The notes under the pieces: generated by a model
Databases searched by the model: none
What the model was told of the DNA's origin: nothing
The model's input: only the letters and a program-made list of their open reading frames with translations
Translations under genes and position numbers: made by a program
Origin: Rhizophagus clarus
Taxonomy: Eukaryota > Glomeromycota > Glomeromycetes > Glomerales > Glomeraceae
Direction: 5' to 3'
DNA length: 64,000 bases
Assembly (NCBI GenBank): GCA_015698045.1
Contig: BLAL01000239.1
Location: forward strand, 1,860,001-1,924,000
In this document: piece after piece, positions 35,101-48,100 of the stretch
How the letters are laid out: each line of letters starts with the position of its first letter
How positions within the stretch are numbered: the stretch's first letter is position 1

Positions 35101-37266
35101 ATGAAAAATTAAGATCTTATTCTCAAAGTAGTTCTGTTAGAATTTCTTGTCGTGTGTATTTACCAGTATCGATTATAGAGTACCACCCTCCTTACGAATA
35201 TCTATCCTATAAATACTTTTTTTTTGTTTGGTAATTAATTAGATATTCGATAACTTTAGGCGTGTCTAACCTATGCTCTTATTAATCTAGAATTAGAGAA
35301 TATCGATTCAACAGCATACTGAAAAAACTGAATCTTATATTGTAATTTGATCTACAAAAATTGGGGTTAGATCTCTAAAATTTTTAGATATGCGCAAATA
35401 TAACGTTTTATAATTTTATTTTTTTTTTAATTTTTAAATGGCCAACACAGAAGAAACCCATAACTATCCTTTTGATCCAGTTATTAAATTTAAGTCTATT
35501 GCTATTTGTACATGAGTATTTAATACTTGGGTTATATAATTTATATAGTATTAAAAATAATTATGTAATGGTTAAAGTATAACAAATAATATATTTTACT
35601 AAAAAATTCCGTTCTTAAAATAAACAGTAAAAATCAATAACGGAGGGTATATAACATCAGTGACAAATTAACTTGGGTTTAAACACCCTAGTGCATATTA
35701 TATATTATATTTTCAAACGAAAAAAATACAAAATACAATATTTAGAGCTTACTCCAGACTAAACCTTTTTACTATCTAACGCAAGTACTTGTAATCCATC
35801 CAAAAAACTTAAATGTATTTTTATATAATAATCCTCTGAGAAATAGATATTCTTTGCTTAAATTACACTTTAACTTTAAATAAAATTCCTTTATTGTATA
35901 ATTACCTTGATTCTTTATTCCAAATAAAAACTCCGTTCTTTTGATCCATTCAAATTTTGCTTCTTTTTTCCATATATTATTTATAGTGTAAGAATTTTTT
36001 AGATCCTATTCTAAAAAATACTTTAAAATTTAAAATAATTGATTATCTCCAGCAGAAATTGTTCTAATAAATTAACTATATGCATTTTTATATGACTAAA
36101 AAATATTTCAATCGGAAAAAATAAGATATTAATAGTATATATAGCCTAGCAAAAAATCTTTGAACAGTTAATCACTACTCTAAATTATGTCAGTAAAATA
36201 ATAATAATGCATTAAAAATTTTATTTTTTTTTTATAGCTATTAGTATATTAGTAAAAAGAATATTTTTTAAAAGCATAGACTTAATTGTGCAATAATGGT
36301 ATATTTTCAAAAAATTAATTATATAGAAGATAATGTATCTTAAAGATGGTGAAAGGATGGTATTAGTTATTAGATTAATTATTATAATAATTAATTTTAT
36401 AATGATTTAACTATTAAATTAAATAAAAATAATTTTGATTTTTATAAACTCAATTTAAAATTATATAATTTATTGTAAAATTTAATATTTTTGTAATAAA
36501 ATTGGTTTATAAATAGCTAATAAATTATTTTTATTTTGGGTAATATATATTAAAAAGATTTAAAATTACTAAGAATAATATTAACTTATTGTTTAAAATT
36601 TAAAACAACTTATATATATAATTTCTAGAATTTTACTAATTATAACTAATTGATAGCAAATTATTTTAAAATAATAGAATAATTATATTATATAATTATA
36701 TTAGTCAGTGAAAATGTCACAAAATTGACAAAGAGTTTTTTTGTACTATAATATCACAATATAAATTATTAGTACAGTATAATCTTAAAGTTTATAGTTT
36801 ATAAGTATTAATTATAGCATTTTAGATTACAATTTAAATTGTAATCTTGATTTATAACTATGGCTTAAAGTTATAATATGCTATATTAAAGTTATAATAT
36901 ATAATTATGCTGTAAACTGTAATTAAGTTATAAATTGGCTTATTTTTATATTTGTTTTATATAATATTTTGTTTTATTAGATTGTAGAATTTTCTTTATT
37001 TTTTTTGTTTTCCTTAACAATTTTATAGATAAACTTCCTACTATATCTCTTAATGAAAAATAAGCTATAGTTATAATAATTATAAGGCATACAGGTAGAC
37101 TTCAATAGATTAGTTTATGTATTTTTGGATATATGAATTAATAAAACTCTTAATACATTTTTTAACTAAAAAAAAAAATTTACTTAAATATATGACTTTA
37201 TAAAAATTAGTATAATTTGTGAAAATTCAATATTATAATATATCACTAAATTTGATTTAATTATAA
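35101..37266. other. A/T-rich stretch without a supported gene
   Basis: Long A/T-only runs on both strands; no frame, splice structure or repeat array stands out. Confidence 0.5.
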
Positions 37267-37274
37267 CCTTAAAT

Positions 37275-38628
37275 TAAGAATGGTGCCGCAAATAGGTAAT
37301 TGCAGAATAATTGCAATTTGCGATATTGCGGAACATTGCAGATTTCAAAGTCTAAATTTCTGCAATTTCACAACCCGCAATTGTTCGCAATTCTGAAAAT
37401 ATTCTGCAATAACACAAAGAGCTGCTAGTACTGCAATTCAATTGCGAAAATATTGCGGAATTGTGCAATTGCAGATTTTTTTTTAAAAAAAGACATTTTT
37501 TTAAGCGTTTAATTAAAAACGTTAAAAACATTTTTTTTAAAAAATGTTTTTCATATAAGATTTAATAAAAAAAATGTTTCGCAACAGTTTTTAAATAGAT
37601 TAATGAAAAATGTTGTGAAACGTTTTTTCATATACAATTTAGTTAAAAAAAATGTTTCACACCATTTTTTTAATAGATTAATGAAAAAACATTGCAAAAC
37701 ATTTTTTCATATACAATTTAGTTAAAAAAAACGTAAAAAAAATGTTATTTTTAAACGTTTAATTAAAAAAAAGGCTTAAAAATGTTATTTTAAATGTTTA
37801 ATTAAAAAAAAACTTTTTTTTAAGCGTTTAATTAAAAAATGCTAAAGAATGTTATTTTTTTTAAAAAAAGATGTTTTTTTAAGTGTTTAATTAAAAAACG
37901 CCAAAAACATTTTTTTTAAAACATTTAATTAAAAAAACGTTCGCAGCATTTTTATCTAATGAAAAATGTTGCGAAACATTTTTTCATATACAATTTAGTC
38001 AAAAAAAAATATTTCGCAACGTTTTTTTAATAGATTAATGAAAAATGTTGTGAAACGTTTTTTCATATAAGATTTAACAAAAAAATGTTTCGCAACATTT
38101 TTTTAAATAGATTAATGAAAAAATGTTACGAAACGTTTTTTCATATACAATTTAGTTAAAAAAATGTTTCGTAATATTTTTTAATAGATTAATGAAAAAA
38201 CGTTATGAAACATTTTTTCATATACAATTTAGTTAAAAAAAAATATTTCGCAACGTTTTTTTAATAGATTAATGAAAGAACGTTGCAAAATGTTTTTCAT
38301 ATACAATTTAATAAAAAAAAACGTTTCGCAACTTTTTTTTAGTAATTTAATGAAAAATGTTGCAAAACGTTTTACATTTAATAAAAAAAACGTTTCTTTG
38401 ATTATTCAACATCAGTAATTTGGTTTAGTTTTCAGTAATTACTGATACCGAATGGATTATCAGATGATCAATTAATTATGGCGTATTTTTACAGACGTAA
38501 TGCCAAAACTGTAATTAATTCGTGAAGAAGTATAATCAGAATTGCGGAATTGCAGGTTACTAACCGCAATTTAACTCCAAAATCTGCAATATTGCGGATT
38601 TTGGAAATTATTTGCGGACCCATCCTTA
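37275..38628. mobile_element. Non-autonomous hAT-type element (1354 bp) with internal satellite
   Basis: Left end TAAGAATGGTGCCGCAAATA, right end inverse TAAGGATGGGTCCGCAAATA; 8-bp direct repeats CCTTAAAT at 37267-37274 and 38629-38636. Subterminal regions carry TTGCGGAAT / ATTGCAGAT type repeats in both directions. The interior is an array of palindromic units; no frame. Confidence 0.88.
37480..38390. repeat. Palindromic satellite of about 78 bp, roughly 10 units
   Basis: Units pair TGTTTCGCAACG with CGTTGCGAAACATT around ATAGATTAATGAAAAA and are separated by TTTCATATACAATTTAG. Units at the left edge are shorter and decayed (AAACGTTTAATTAAAAA). Each unit can fold into a hairpin. Confidence 0.85.
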
Positions 38629-38636
38629 CCTTAAAT

Positions 38637-40129
38637 TAAATTTGATTTTATTTACTAAAATCCAAATATATATATATCAAAAATATTTAGAATTTTAGTT
38701 TATCATATGATTTATGAATTTTTAATATTATTTTCTTTTTAATAATTATTTTTTTTTTTTTTTTGCATTTACATAAAAATTTATCTTAAAAATAAGCTTT
38801 TTTTTAAAAATTCTTTTAAAATAAAAGTTTAATTTTAAAGGGTAAAAATATATATAATTTTATAAGAAAAATAAAGTTTATTAAATAAAAAAATATCTGT
38901 TTATATTTTAATATTATTTAAATTTAATATAAAAACTAATTTTTATAATAAAAATAATAATTTTATTTTAATAAAAATTTTTAGTAAAAGCTTTTCTTAA
39001 CCATTAAATATTTTATTTTTAAGCATAAATCAAAATACAATAAATTGATTATTAACTTATCATATTACTGATTGGTAACTAAAGGTAATTGATTAATTAC
39101 TAATTCTTTTAATTAGGTAAACAATCAGGTATCTTACTAATCAGTTATATGACTGATTAGTAACTGATTGGTAACTAATTAATAATTAGTTGGATTCTAC
39201 TAAAATATGTTTTTATAAAATTTTAAAATTCTGTAAAATTTTTAACTTAAGTTACCTAAGTTAATAAAAATTTTATAATGAAATTATAAATCATAAAGTG
39301 TACTAAATGATAAATAACTTATAATAAATCATATAAATTATATAGATTATATCCAATACTATTTGTATTTAGTTAAGTATAAAATATAAAAGTATGAAAA
39401 ATAGGAAATCTATTTAAAGATATAATTAAAGCCAATACTGTTTTGCTAAGTTCAAAATCAGACTTGAAAAACTTATTAAAAATATAATTGATAAATAAAA
39501 TAAAAAACATTTTTAATTTCAAAAATGCTGTTTTTACCCAAAAATAATACAGTATAAGTTTTTACTAATTGTCTAAAATTTAAAATATATATTATAAAAC
39601 AACTAAAAATACTGTAATCCAAAATTTTTAAGATATCAAGTTATCAATTAAATGGAAAAAAAATGACAAGAGATTAAATATATAATGCGAGCCAGAAATT
39701 AGTTAAAATAGTAGATAAGAAATATAAAAGTAGAATGTTTATAACAGTATCTAAGATCATTACTTCTGGAATGCATAAAAAGATATTTACGCGTAATTTT
39801 CCTTCTCCTTTACATGTTCTTTCCCTTTCTCCCTTCATACGTGATGTGTTTTTCTTTCTATTCCTTTCTTACGCGTTCTCTTTTCCTTTCATTCTTTTCC
39901 TTTTCCATTAGTTCCGCGTTAAAAGAATCAAAAAAAAAATTCTCATTTTTCTACTTTGTAGGTCTCACGACTCTTGTCAATTCCCGGAATATAAGTAAGT
40001 GTATGAGTATGCAAGTTCTATGTATGTGAGCGCATGAGAGTGCGGTGTGAGTGATAATTTCGGATAACGACATTATTAATTGTTCATTTTTTTGTTTTTT
40101 ATTTTATTTTTTTTTTAGGTGCGGACTAT
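38637..40129. other. A/T-rich stretch, no supported gene
   Basis: 39060-39190 holds several TAACTGATTGGTAACTAATT-like short repeats. Nothing else can be called. Confidence 0.4.
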
Positions 40130-40840
40130 ACGGTCTTAGCGATTACCCGAGTCCTAGTATTGGCGTATATCCTATTTTTTCGTGTGGTTCATAGAATTAA
40201 AAGATGAAAAATCTCGAACCGCGGTTATGAACCTAATGATCGAACTGAAACTTCATATAAAGTCTACTACACTCTACATGGCAATGATGGCATATGAGGC
40301 AACGAAATCTATTTATTCTTACTGTTATCTACTAGTTAAATAGTATTAAGCTAGTGGTCTCGTTCTATGAGAATGGTTTCGGAAATTTTATCGAAGGTCG
40401 TAATGGCCAAGGAAACCTCTATTATGCGATATAGTGTCGATTAACCAGAAGGATTCTTGGTTTAGTCGAAGTTAAGAGGAAGGATTTTATGAAGGGATTT
40501 GACGGGTCGTAAACGCAAAGCCGAAGAAATAGATGATAAATGAGTTGTGGGTAAGGTATTCGGTATCGTTACTGATGCAAGAGAATAGTACTTTGTGGAA
40601 TGCACTCTGGGCGAAGAGGAAAAGCTGTCGGTTAAGCTATCAGAGCCCGTGAGTGTCGTGTATAAAAGTGATAATATGCAGGATATGGTTGAAGTAGTCC
40701 TAAGCCGTTATTGTATGGCTATTGGAGGAGGTGTAGAAGCCGATGGAAGCTTCGCGTGAGCAACAAGGCTTCCAAAAAAGCAAAAGTCGTTAAGTAATCT
40801 CGCAGGAAAATAATCGTGTTTATTGGATAGAGTGTTAAAA
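40130..40840 (+). pseudogene. Crinkler/nuclease-like effector gene remnant
   Basis: The clearest piece reads GLVEVKRKDFMKGF (40453-40500), the E-x-K spacing of a PD-(D/E)XK nuclease fold. After a frame change comes GRKRKAEEIDDK, TGA, VVGKVFGIVTDARE, TAG, YFVECTLGEEEKLSVKLSEP and DNMQDMVEVVLSRYCMAIGG, then KKQKSLSNLAG. Both stops sit where the family I remember from Rhizophagus has Trp (GIVTDAxxWYFxECT), so they fit TGG with a G-to-A change. The part before 40440 is too decayed to read. Assignment to Crinkler-type genes is from memory. Confidence 0.55.
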
Positions 40841-41006
40841 ATATCATCCAAACTTCTTCGCACTTCGGTGATAATTACGGGCGCAGTTCCGATCTTTGTG
40901 TTTATTTTTTTCTTGGTAAATTTCACTGACCTCGGATCACGAAAAATCACATGATATTTTTTTAGTTTGAATGATTTCATAATAGTATATAAAAAAGAGA
41001 TTTTCG

Positions 41007-41399
41007 ATGAGATTTAAGACTGAGAATACGAAGTGAAGAGCCGAGCTTAAGAGCAGAATTGAGAAATTAGAAAAAGGTAAGGTAGATACTGCTGCTGAGA
41101 ATGCTGAACTTGGGGATAGGGTTACAAAGTTGGAACAAGATTACAGGCGGACATGAAACTTTATTTCTCCTGAGGAAGTTGCCATCAATTCTAGCTCTCT
41201 TGACGCGGGGGTTGTTATGAACCAATGCGTTAATGAGTCGTCATCTGGGTTCACTTTAGTGAACACCTCATCATCATCATCTTGCGTGAGAGAGCAGAAG
41301 TCTTTAGAGAGTAAAAAAACGGATGCTATCTTAGACGAGGTGCATAAGAAAAGTTTTGGCAATAGAATTAGAAAACGAAAAATATTAATTTTATTATAA
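41007..41399 (+). pseudogene. Coiled-coil family gene with two in-frame TGA codons
   Basis: A single frame of 131 codons from ATG 41007 to TAA 41397: MRFKTENTK, TGA (41034-41036), RAELKSRIEKLEKGK, AAENAELGDRVTKLEQDYRR, a second TGA, then a Ser-rich part and SKKTDAILDEVHKKSFGNRI ending in a basic tail. The coil with repeated AENxEL and the DEVHKK..IRKR end recall a Rhizophagus family that I know only from memory. Both TGA codons are one C-to-T step from Arg. No frameshift. Confidence 0.55.
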
Positions 41400-41686
41400 T
41401 AAATACTAGGTAAAAAGAAATACAAGATATCCATTTATTTATGATAATTTGTTTAATTTGGGTCTCAACGTTAATTTACAACAAGACTTTTTTGAATCAG
41501 TTGAACAAAATATGAATTATCAAAAATAAAAGAACTTTTCAAGCAACATAAATAGATCAAATAGTACGTTTTGGTTACAAATTGTAAATTGTTAAATTTT
41601 ACAAAAAAAAAAATAAAATGCTGCGGGTTTAAGATCTGCATTGATTACTTGATGATCTTCGTGACCACGTTTCTTAAAAACAAAAA

Positions 41687-42657
41687 TTATTGTACATTTG
41701 TATTGTTCGGATTATTCGTTTTAAGCAAATGCTTAAATCTAAATAATGTTCTTTCTAATATTGTCTCATTTCCTTTATTTTGCCCTAATATAATCAAAGA
41801 AAATAATAGTGTAATAACAAATGTAAGAGTATTCATCCAGCTCAATAAAGTACTGATTATATATGTTCTGCACCATAAATAATATTGATGTGGAATTAAT
41901 TCTGAGTCATAGTCATTTGCATTACAGTCCAACCCTCCATCATATAACGGATAAAGGTTTGCGATACCTTTTTTTGTAAGTAATTAAGAAATATTAATAA
42001 GAGAATAAAAGTTATAATAGGGCAAATGTTAAAAAATAAATAAATTTACCAGAAGAAAACCATAATAAAAAGAAAATTCTAACGTACATATAGGCAAAGA
42101 ATTATTGTTAATTTTGTTTTAAATTTTAATAAAATTAAGATTATACGTACGTTTCGATAACGATGAATGGTCCTTTTTCATGTAATCTATTAAAATATGC
42201 AATGCAGAATCCTTTGAAAATGAAAATATTCCTTCCTATATTAGAATTTTTCTCACACGCGATGCAATATATTCAACGAAATAATAAATTATCGTACCTA
42301 ATCCTATCGCACTCAGACCTATAACCAAATAGTACCAAATCTTGACTTCTCCTTTGTACCTAAAATAAATTTAGAGTGTTTCTTTTGTGTTTAATAAAAA
42401 GTAACTTCAAAATTACTTACTGGCCATCATTGCTAAAGTAGGTAGAGAGTGAACTCGCGGTTTGGAGTAATGACATGAATAATATTATTTGAATAATCTC
42501 TAAATATAAATTCATTAAATCTGCGCCACCTTATGATTTATGATAATAATATTTATTCAAAAGAAATTTAATTACCTAATATCAAACAAAAGACAGTAAC
42601 AACAAATTGAATTACTCTTAACATAAGCCAGTATGAAGATTTTTCATAAATCTCCAT
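41687..42657 (-). CDS. Six-exon four-helix membrane protein, MARVEL-like
   Basis: Exons 42657-42576, 42499-42421, 42359-42298, 42235-42151, 42078-42050 and 41967-41687; introns 76, 61, 62, 72 and 82 bp; all phases match and the 618 coding bases give 205 residues without a stop. The fifth exon is only 29 bp. Hydrophobic helices: WLMLRVIQFVVTVFCLIL with following residues (about 10-35), WYYLVIGLSAIGLG (about 60-75), IFFLLWFSSGIANL (about 103-118) and STLLSWMNTLTFVITLLF (about 150-175). Between the last two lies a loop with two cysteines (DCNANDYD..LWC). Four helices, a Cys loop and Trp-Met-Asn in helix four suit fungal MARVEL proteins of membrane domains. The tail is basic and cytosolic. Looks like an active host gene. 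Confidence 0.75.
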
Positions 42658-42699
42658 TTTAAATATTCGCATCTTACAATTTATGAAATTTGTAAATCA

Positions 42700-45190
42700 A
42701 TTCGGTTTTATATTGAAATTATTTGTACTAACCATGTAGTGTAATCATGTAGTGTATGCATGTAGTGCATACAATGCATGTACCAGTGCTTAAGCTCACA
42801 GGGCGTGAACCATACCTTGACGTGTCAAGTAAAAATCTATTAAATAAACATACATGTAAATGTTTATTTGTCACGTTTGACGCACCCACCCGTGTATGTT
42901 ATCGTAATACCCGATTAAATCCAGAAAGAAACATAACCATCAACTCAACTTATATTGTGGTTCTACAAATGTATTAAATCTCATCTTTCTTTTTCATATA
43001 TTTTTGTCATACATTTTTGTCAAACATGACGCTATAACACGCCAGTGTGTGGAGTAACTTTAAATATACGGATGAATCTTTTTTTGAAATTAAAAAAAAA
43101 AAATTAATAATCTCTATGCTATATATGGTGACTGACTCGATTTTCTCATAAGTCTCATCAAAAAAAACTGCGGTATACAAATTATCTCTAAACCAATAAA
43201 ATGCAACTATGTTGTTATTTTAGTTTTCGTGTGTGAACTGTGAAGTTTTGTGAAGTATACCCTTATCATTTGTTACAGTTGATAATGAAATTTTCCAAAA
43301 ATTGGTTAGCTTGTAGAATTCATCGTGAAACTTCTTGTTCAAACTTCAAACTCGTCTAAAAATTCTGGTGCTTTCTTTACCGAATGTTTTATCTGCCTGC
43401 ATGCTTACGATGTATTTCTAGCTGCAGTTCTGTACTTATTTTACTATTATACTCTATCTTTTAGTTCCATCCATATTAAAGATTAATGGTTGGTATTACT
43501 GAAAACCTAATGCTTAAAATTTTGATATGGGGAGTTCCCAAGTAATAAACAATTAACTGGAAATGAGAAAAATTATATAAAAAAATATTACGTAATTTAT
43601 TAAATAATTAATTACATACATCTCGGCAGACTTGGCTAAATAAAAGACAATATTTTATTTTATTTTATCTTTTTTTTAAAATACAAAATAGATGAAATAA
43701 AGCTGAAATCGATAACCCCATTTGGAAATTTTAAATGGGACAACGGGTGATCATCTTGAGATTAACCTAATATAAGCTCGTTTCATTGCAATTTGAAATA
43801 CGCGTTTGAAAAACATAGATAGAAACAATTCTTTGAACAAATCAAAATATACGTTCACACGTATTAATGTGTTATTGATTAATATTAAAAGGGCAAATAT
43901 CAAATTGGAACCTAATAATATAAACCAATGCATTTTATTTCTGTTGTTTCACGGGACAAATTTTTTGCAAATTATTATATATATTATATTTTAAATACTG
44001 TAAAAGTAAACTTCATATAGAATTAATTATATCTTATTACTATCATATCTATGAAAAAATAATCATATAGTTATGTTTTTTTTTTAGAATAAAAAATAAT
44101 CATTTATCTTAATAAAATTATTTTTTTGAAGTTACAGGAATTTTCTAAATTCTAACTTTTGGAAAATTAAACTTTCTAAATGTTAAATTTTTCAATCTTT
44201 CAAACAAATAATAATAATTTACATATGTGCCGATCCTTGGAATTAGCTTAAATTAAGAATTTTTAATAAAAAATTAGTAAACAGTGCAAAATACGATTGT
44301 GTTACACATTCATCTTATCAATCTTATGTAGAATAATCGGAAAATAAAAAAATTTTTTACAACTCATACTTAAAAATTAAAATAATAATAACTTTTTATA
44401 ACCCATCAACTATTTTAAGAACCCATCACTTTTTACACCAGTTGCAAATAAAAGTTTTATGAATACAATTGTAGTTATTTGCAGTTGTTAATGGTATTAT
44501 TTATTCTCCAAAAGCTTTTTATTGATGTAAAATAATTAAATAAGGCAGCAAAAATAACTGGGTTTCATATAAATTTGCCATCATATTTAAAGAATTTTGA
44601 AAATAAAGAAATAACCAAAATTTTCATTTAAAAATTGTTTTTAAAATATGGAGACAAAGAATCTTCCTTTATATCATTTACTGACGATGATTTTAAAATT
44701 CATTTAACCGACATTGAAATCTCATGATATTTAAATCCACCAGTACGAAAGCTTTGACTTTTAAATAGATGATCGTTGTTACAGAGCCTTGCGAATGCCG
44801 CCTTTCTACAAAAACAATATACCTGTATCCCAATAAGCCCAGAGAACTCATCACCTACAAAAATTAAAAAAGAAGAAACGTTAGAACATTTCTTAAAGTC
44901 AATTCTGATATTCTTCCCAAAGAAACAATATACCCGCGTCTCAAGGAATTCCATTTGCTGCAGATAAGTCATATTATGATCGATATACTTTTATTTTATT
45001 TTACATTTGGTAAAACTCGGTAAAACAGAATAGTAAAAGTTATATCATTAGATTTGGAACACCAATGGCCCTATGATCATTAAATAAAAGGATAATTTTT
45101 TTTTAAATACACAATATATGAAAGGCACAAAATGCTTTTATAAAAGTTATTTAACAAATCGTTTTAATAATGTCAAAATATTAAATTGTG
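42700..45190. other. Intergenic stretch without a supported gene
   Basis: A 90-codon minus-strand frame at 44700-44972 contains a duplicated VYCF motif (two copies of AAACAATATACC on the other strand about 130 bp apart). No domain or exon structure makes it a gene. Confidence 0.4.
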
Positions 45191-45191
45191 A

Positions 45192-45880
45192 AGTCCGGTC
45201 ATGCTTTTCGTCTGGCAATACTACAAAAAAAAGAAAAAAAATAAATAATTAATTAATTAAAAAAAAAACTAACGAAAAACACCACCCCAACCCTTCCTTA
45301 CCTTAATTGTCCTTAATTCCAAAAGTCCGGTCATGCTTTTCGTCTGGCAACACTACAAAAAAAAAAATTAATAATTAATTAAAAAAACAATGAAAAACAC
45401 CTCCCCAACCCTCCCTTACCTTAATTGTCCTTAATTCCAATAGTCCGGTCATACTTTTCATCTGACAACACTACAAAAAAGAAAAAACAAACAAAAAAAT
45501 AATTAATTAATTAAACAAAAAAACTAACGAAAAACATCTCCTTACTTTAATTCCAAAAGTCCGGTCATGTTTTTCGTCTGGCAACACTACAAAAAAGAAA
45601 AAAAAAATAATTAATTAATTAAATAAAAAAACTAACGAAAAACACCTCCCCCAACCCTTCCCTACCTTAATTCCAAAAGTCCGGTCACATTTTTCGTCCG
45701 GCAACACTACAAAAAAAGAAAAAAATAAATAAATAATTAATTAATTAAAAAAAACAACAACGAAAAACACCACCCCAACCCTCCCTTACCTTAATTCCAA
45801 TAGTCCGGTCATGCTTTTCGTCCGGCAATACTACAAAAAAGAAAAAAAAAAATAATTATTTTTTTAAATTATTTTTTATC
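45192..45880. repeat. Satellite of about 120 bp, six units
   Basis: AGTCCGGTCATGCTTTTCGT recurs at 45192, 45324, 45442, 45558, 45678 and 45802 (spacing 116-132). Each unit goes on with CTGGCAACACTACAAAAAA, an ATTAATTAA-rich part and a C-rich CACCTCCCCCAACCC part. The same unit makes the array at the right end of the window. Confidence 0.95.
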
Positions 45881-46228
45881 TAAATGTAATAAATTCAAAA
45901 AAAAAACCTGTTTACCCAAATAATCGGATCATAATACCGGTTATACCAGTTCAAAACTAGATAAAGTGCATGTGATATTTAACATATTCCTTTTTTATAT
46001 CAACTCATGAGATAAGCTTATCGTAAATGGCAAGCGATATTGCCTTTTATGTTATAAATAGATAATCAATGCTAGTAGTTTTGTTCAGACTTCAGATTTT
46101 TATTTTGGCGGAAGGGAAATTTTTTTTAAAAAAATATATCGTTTTTTTTAAGGGAATTTTTTTTTTAAAAAATAAAAAAATAATTTTTTTTTCAAAAATT
46201 ATAAACCACAATTTAAATTTTTTAGTTA

Positions 46229-46466
46229 ATGGCATTATCTTTAACTTTGGGATTAAATACTGTAACAGGTAAGTTTTTTTTGCTTTTATTCTCCTTTCTT
46301 TTGTCTCTTATTAACTTGTTCTTTTTTTTAGGCGTGGCTGTTTTTATCCATTTCAGAAATTTAAGGTGAGTTTTAATTTCTTCTCCTTTTTTTTGTTTTC
46401 TTTTCATTCTTTCCCTTGTTCTTTTACTAAACTTTTTGTCTTTTTAGATGTGTACCATATGAGTGA
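46229..46466 (+). CDS. Tiny three-exon open frame, 31 residues
   Basis: Exons 46229-46268, 46332-46365 and 46448-46466 with good borders (GTAAGT, GTGAGT; TTTTTTTAG, CTTTTTAG) and matching phases give MALSLTLGLNTVTGVAVFIH then FRNLRCVPYE and TGA. A further GTAAGT donor follows at 46475 after the stop, so the transcript may go on as untranslated exons, with the pyrimidine tract as an intron. Either a micropeptide, a spliced non-coding RNA, or a remnant; the splice sites are the only support. Confidence 0.35.
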
Positions 46467-46509
46467 AAATTCAAGTAAGTCTCTTACGTCTCTTCTCCTG
46501 TTGTTTATT

Positions 46510-47230
46510 TTTCTTTTAAGATGATATTAACCGTTTTCTTTCTTTTTCTTTTTATGGGTGGGTGTTCTGGCTTTTCTTTCATTTTTTTCCCCTTTATTTC
46601 TCTTCTTTTCGTGGTTTTTTCGTTTCTTTTTTTCATTATTCCTTTCGTTTCTTCTATGGTTCTTTCATTGATCTTTTGTGGTTCTTTTGTTATTCCTTTC
46701 ATTGATCTTTTATTCCTTTCATCATTGTTTCTTTTATTGCTTTTTTGGTTTATTTCATTGATCTTTGATTTCTTTCGTTGCTCTTTTTTTGTTTTTTTTC
46801 ATTAATCCTTGGTTTCTTTCATTACTTTTTTTGTTTCTTTCATTGATCTTTGGTCTCTTTTCAATGATCTTTGGTTTCTTTCATTGATCTTTGACTTCTT
46901 TTGTTGCTTTTTTTTGTTCCCTTTATTGATTTTCATTCCTCCTTTGCTTCCTTTTATTCTCTTTCATTCCTCTTATTTTTTTTTTATTTGCCATTTGCTT
47001 CTTTTATTCCTTTTATTTTTTTTCATTCTCTTTATTCCTTTTCATTCCCTTTCATTTTCTCATTCATTTTCATTCTTTTTTTGTTTCATTCATTCTTTTT
47101 CACTATCCTTTACCTTTTTTGTTTCTTCCTCATTTCTCTTTGATCATCTTTACTTCCCTTTATCCCTTTTCATTTATCTCTTCTTTCCTTTATTCTTTCT
47201 TTGTCCTTTCTTATTGTATTTTCCATTTTT
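46510..47230 (+). other. 720-bp pyrimidine-rich tract
   Basis: Nearly all T and C on the plus strand, with repeated TTTCATTGATCTTTGGTTTC. It ends at a fitting acceptor (TATATATTGCAG at 47244). Open frames inside encode only Phe/Ser/Leu and are composition artefacts. Confidence 0.7.
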
Positions 47231-47584
47231 TCTTATATATTGCAGTGCATGTGCAATTAATACAGCATTATAACATTAATATTACAGTTAAAATTATGCA
47301 ATTGCGGCTTAATTTTTTTATAAAATCATGTATACAGTATGGTGTAATTTTTATTAAAATATAGTTTTTTTCAGTACAATTTCCTTTTTATTAATTTATA
47401 GTGATATTACCGTATATTACGGGCCACAGTACCCTCCCTATATATAGTACCTTCCTCAAGAAATTTGCGAGAATTTTAAAGTATCCAGGTACTTTACATA
47501 GAGAATTCCAATTTAAAGCTTAAAATTTTGTAAAATACCCGGGGTATAATACTAGATCAATATATAATGTATATTCCAGATATA

Positions 47585-48025
47585 TAAAAACACCAGAACA
47601 GTTAGTTTCGGCATTTTTTTTGCGTTTTTATATATATAAAAATGCCGGAACAGTCAGTTTCAGCATTTTTTTTGCGTTTTTATATATAAAAAAATGCTAT
47701 AACAGTCAGTTTTAGCATTTTTTTTACTTTACATATAAAAAACGCCGGAACAATTAGTTTCGACGTTTTTTTTTATTTTACATATAAAAAATGCTGGAAC
47801 AGTCAGTTTCGGCATTTTTTTTTACTTTACATATAAAAAACGCCAGAACAATCAGTTTCAGCATTTTTTTTATTTTACATATAAAAGACGCCAGAACAGT
47901 CAGTTTCGGCATTTTTTTGCATTTTTTTATATATAAAAATGCCGGAACAATCAGTTTCAGCGTTTTTTTTTACTTTACATATAAAAACGCTGGAACAGTC
48001 AGTTTCAGCATTTTTTTTGCGTTTT
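47585..48025. repeat. Hairpin satellite of about 50 bp, nine units
   Basis: Units read TATATAAAAATGCCGGAACA then GTCAGTTTCGGCATTTTTTTT, with AATGCCG and CGGCATT forming a stem. Copies near 47599, 47652, 47705, 47750, 47800, 47850, 47897, 47949 and 47997. Confidence 0.9.
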
Positions 48026-48100
48026 GCCAATCTAATTAAACCTGGGTATTATACATAGCATGTACCCCGGGTATTTTAAAAATCCTGTACCCCCCTATGT

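Noticed and set aside
44700..44972. 90-codon minus-strand gene with repeated VYCF motif
   Set aside because: No exon borders, no domain; an overlapping plus-strand frame is equally open.
46521..47273. Several overlapping frames of 80-154 codons
   Set aside because: All are Phe/Ser/Leu from the pyrimidine tract and several frames are open at once, which is typical for composition bias.
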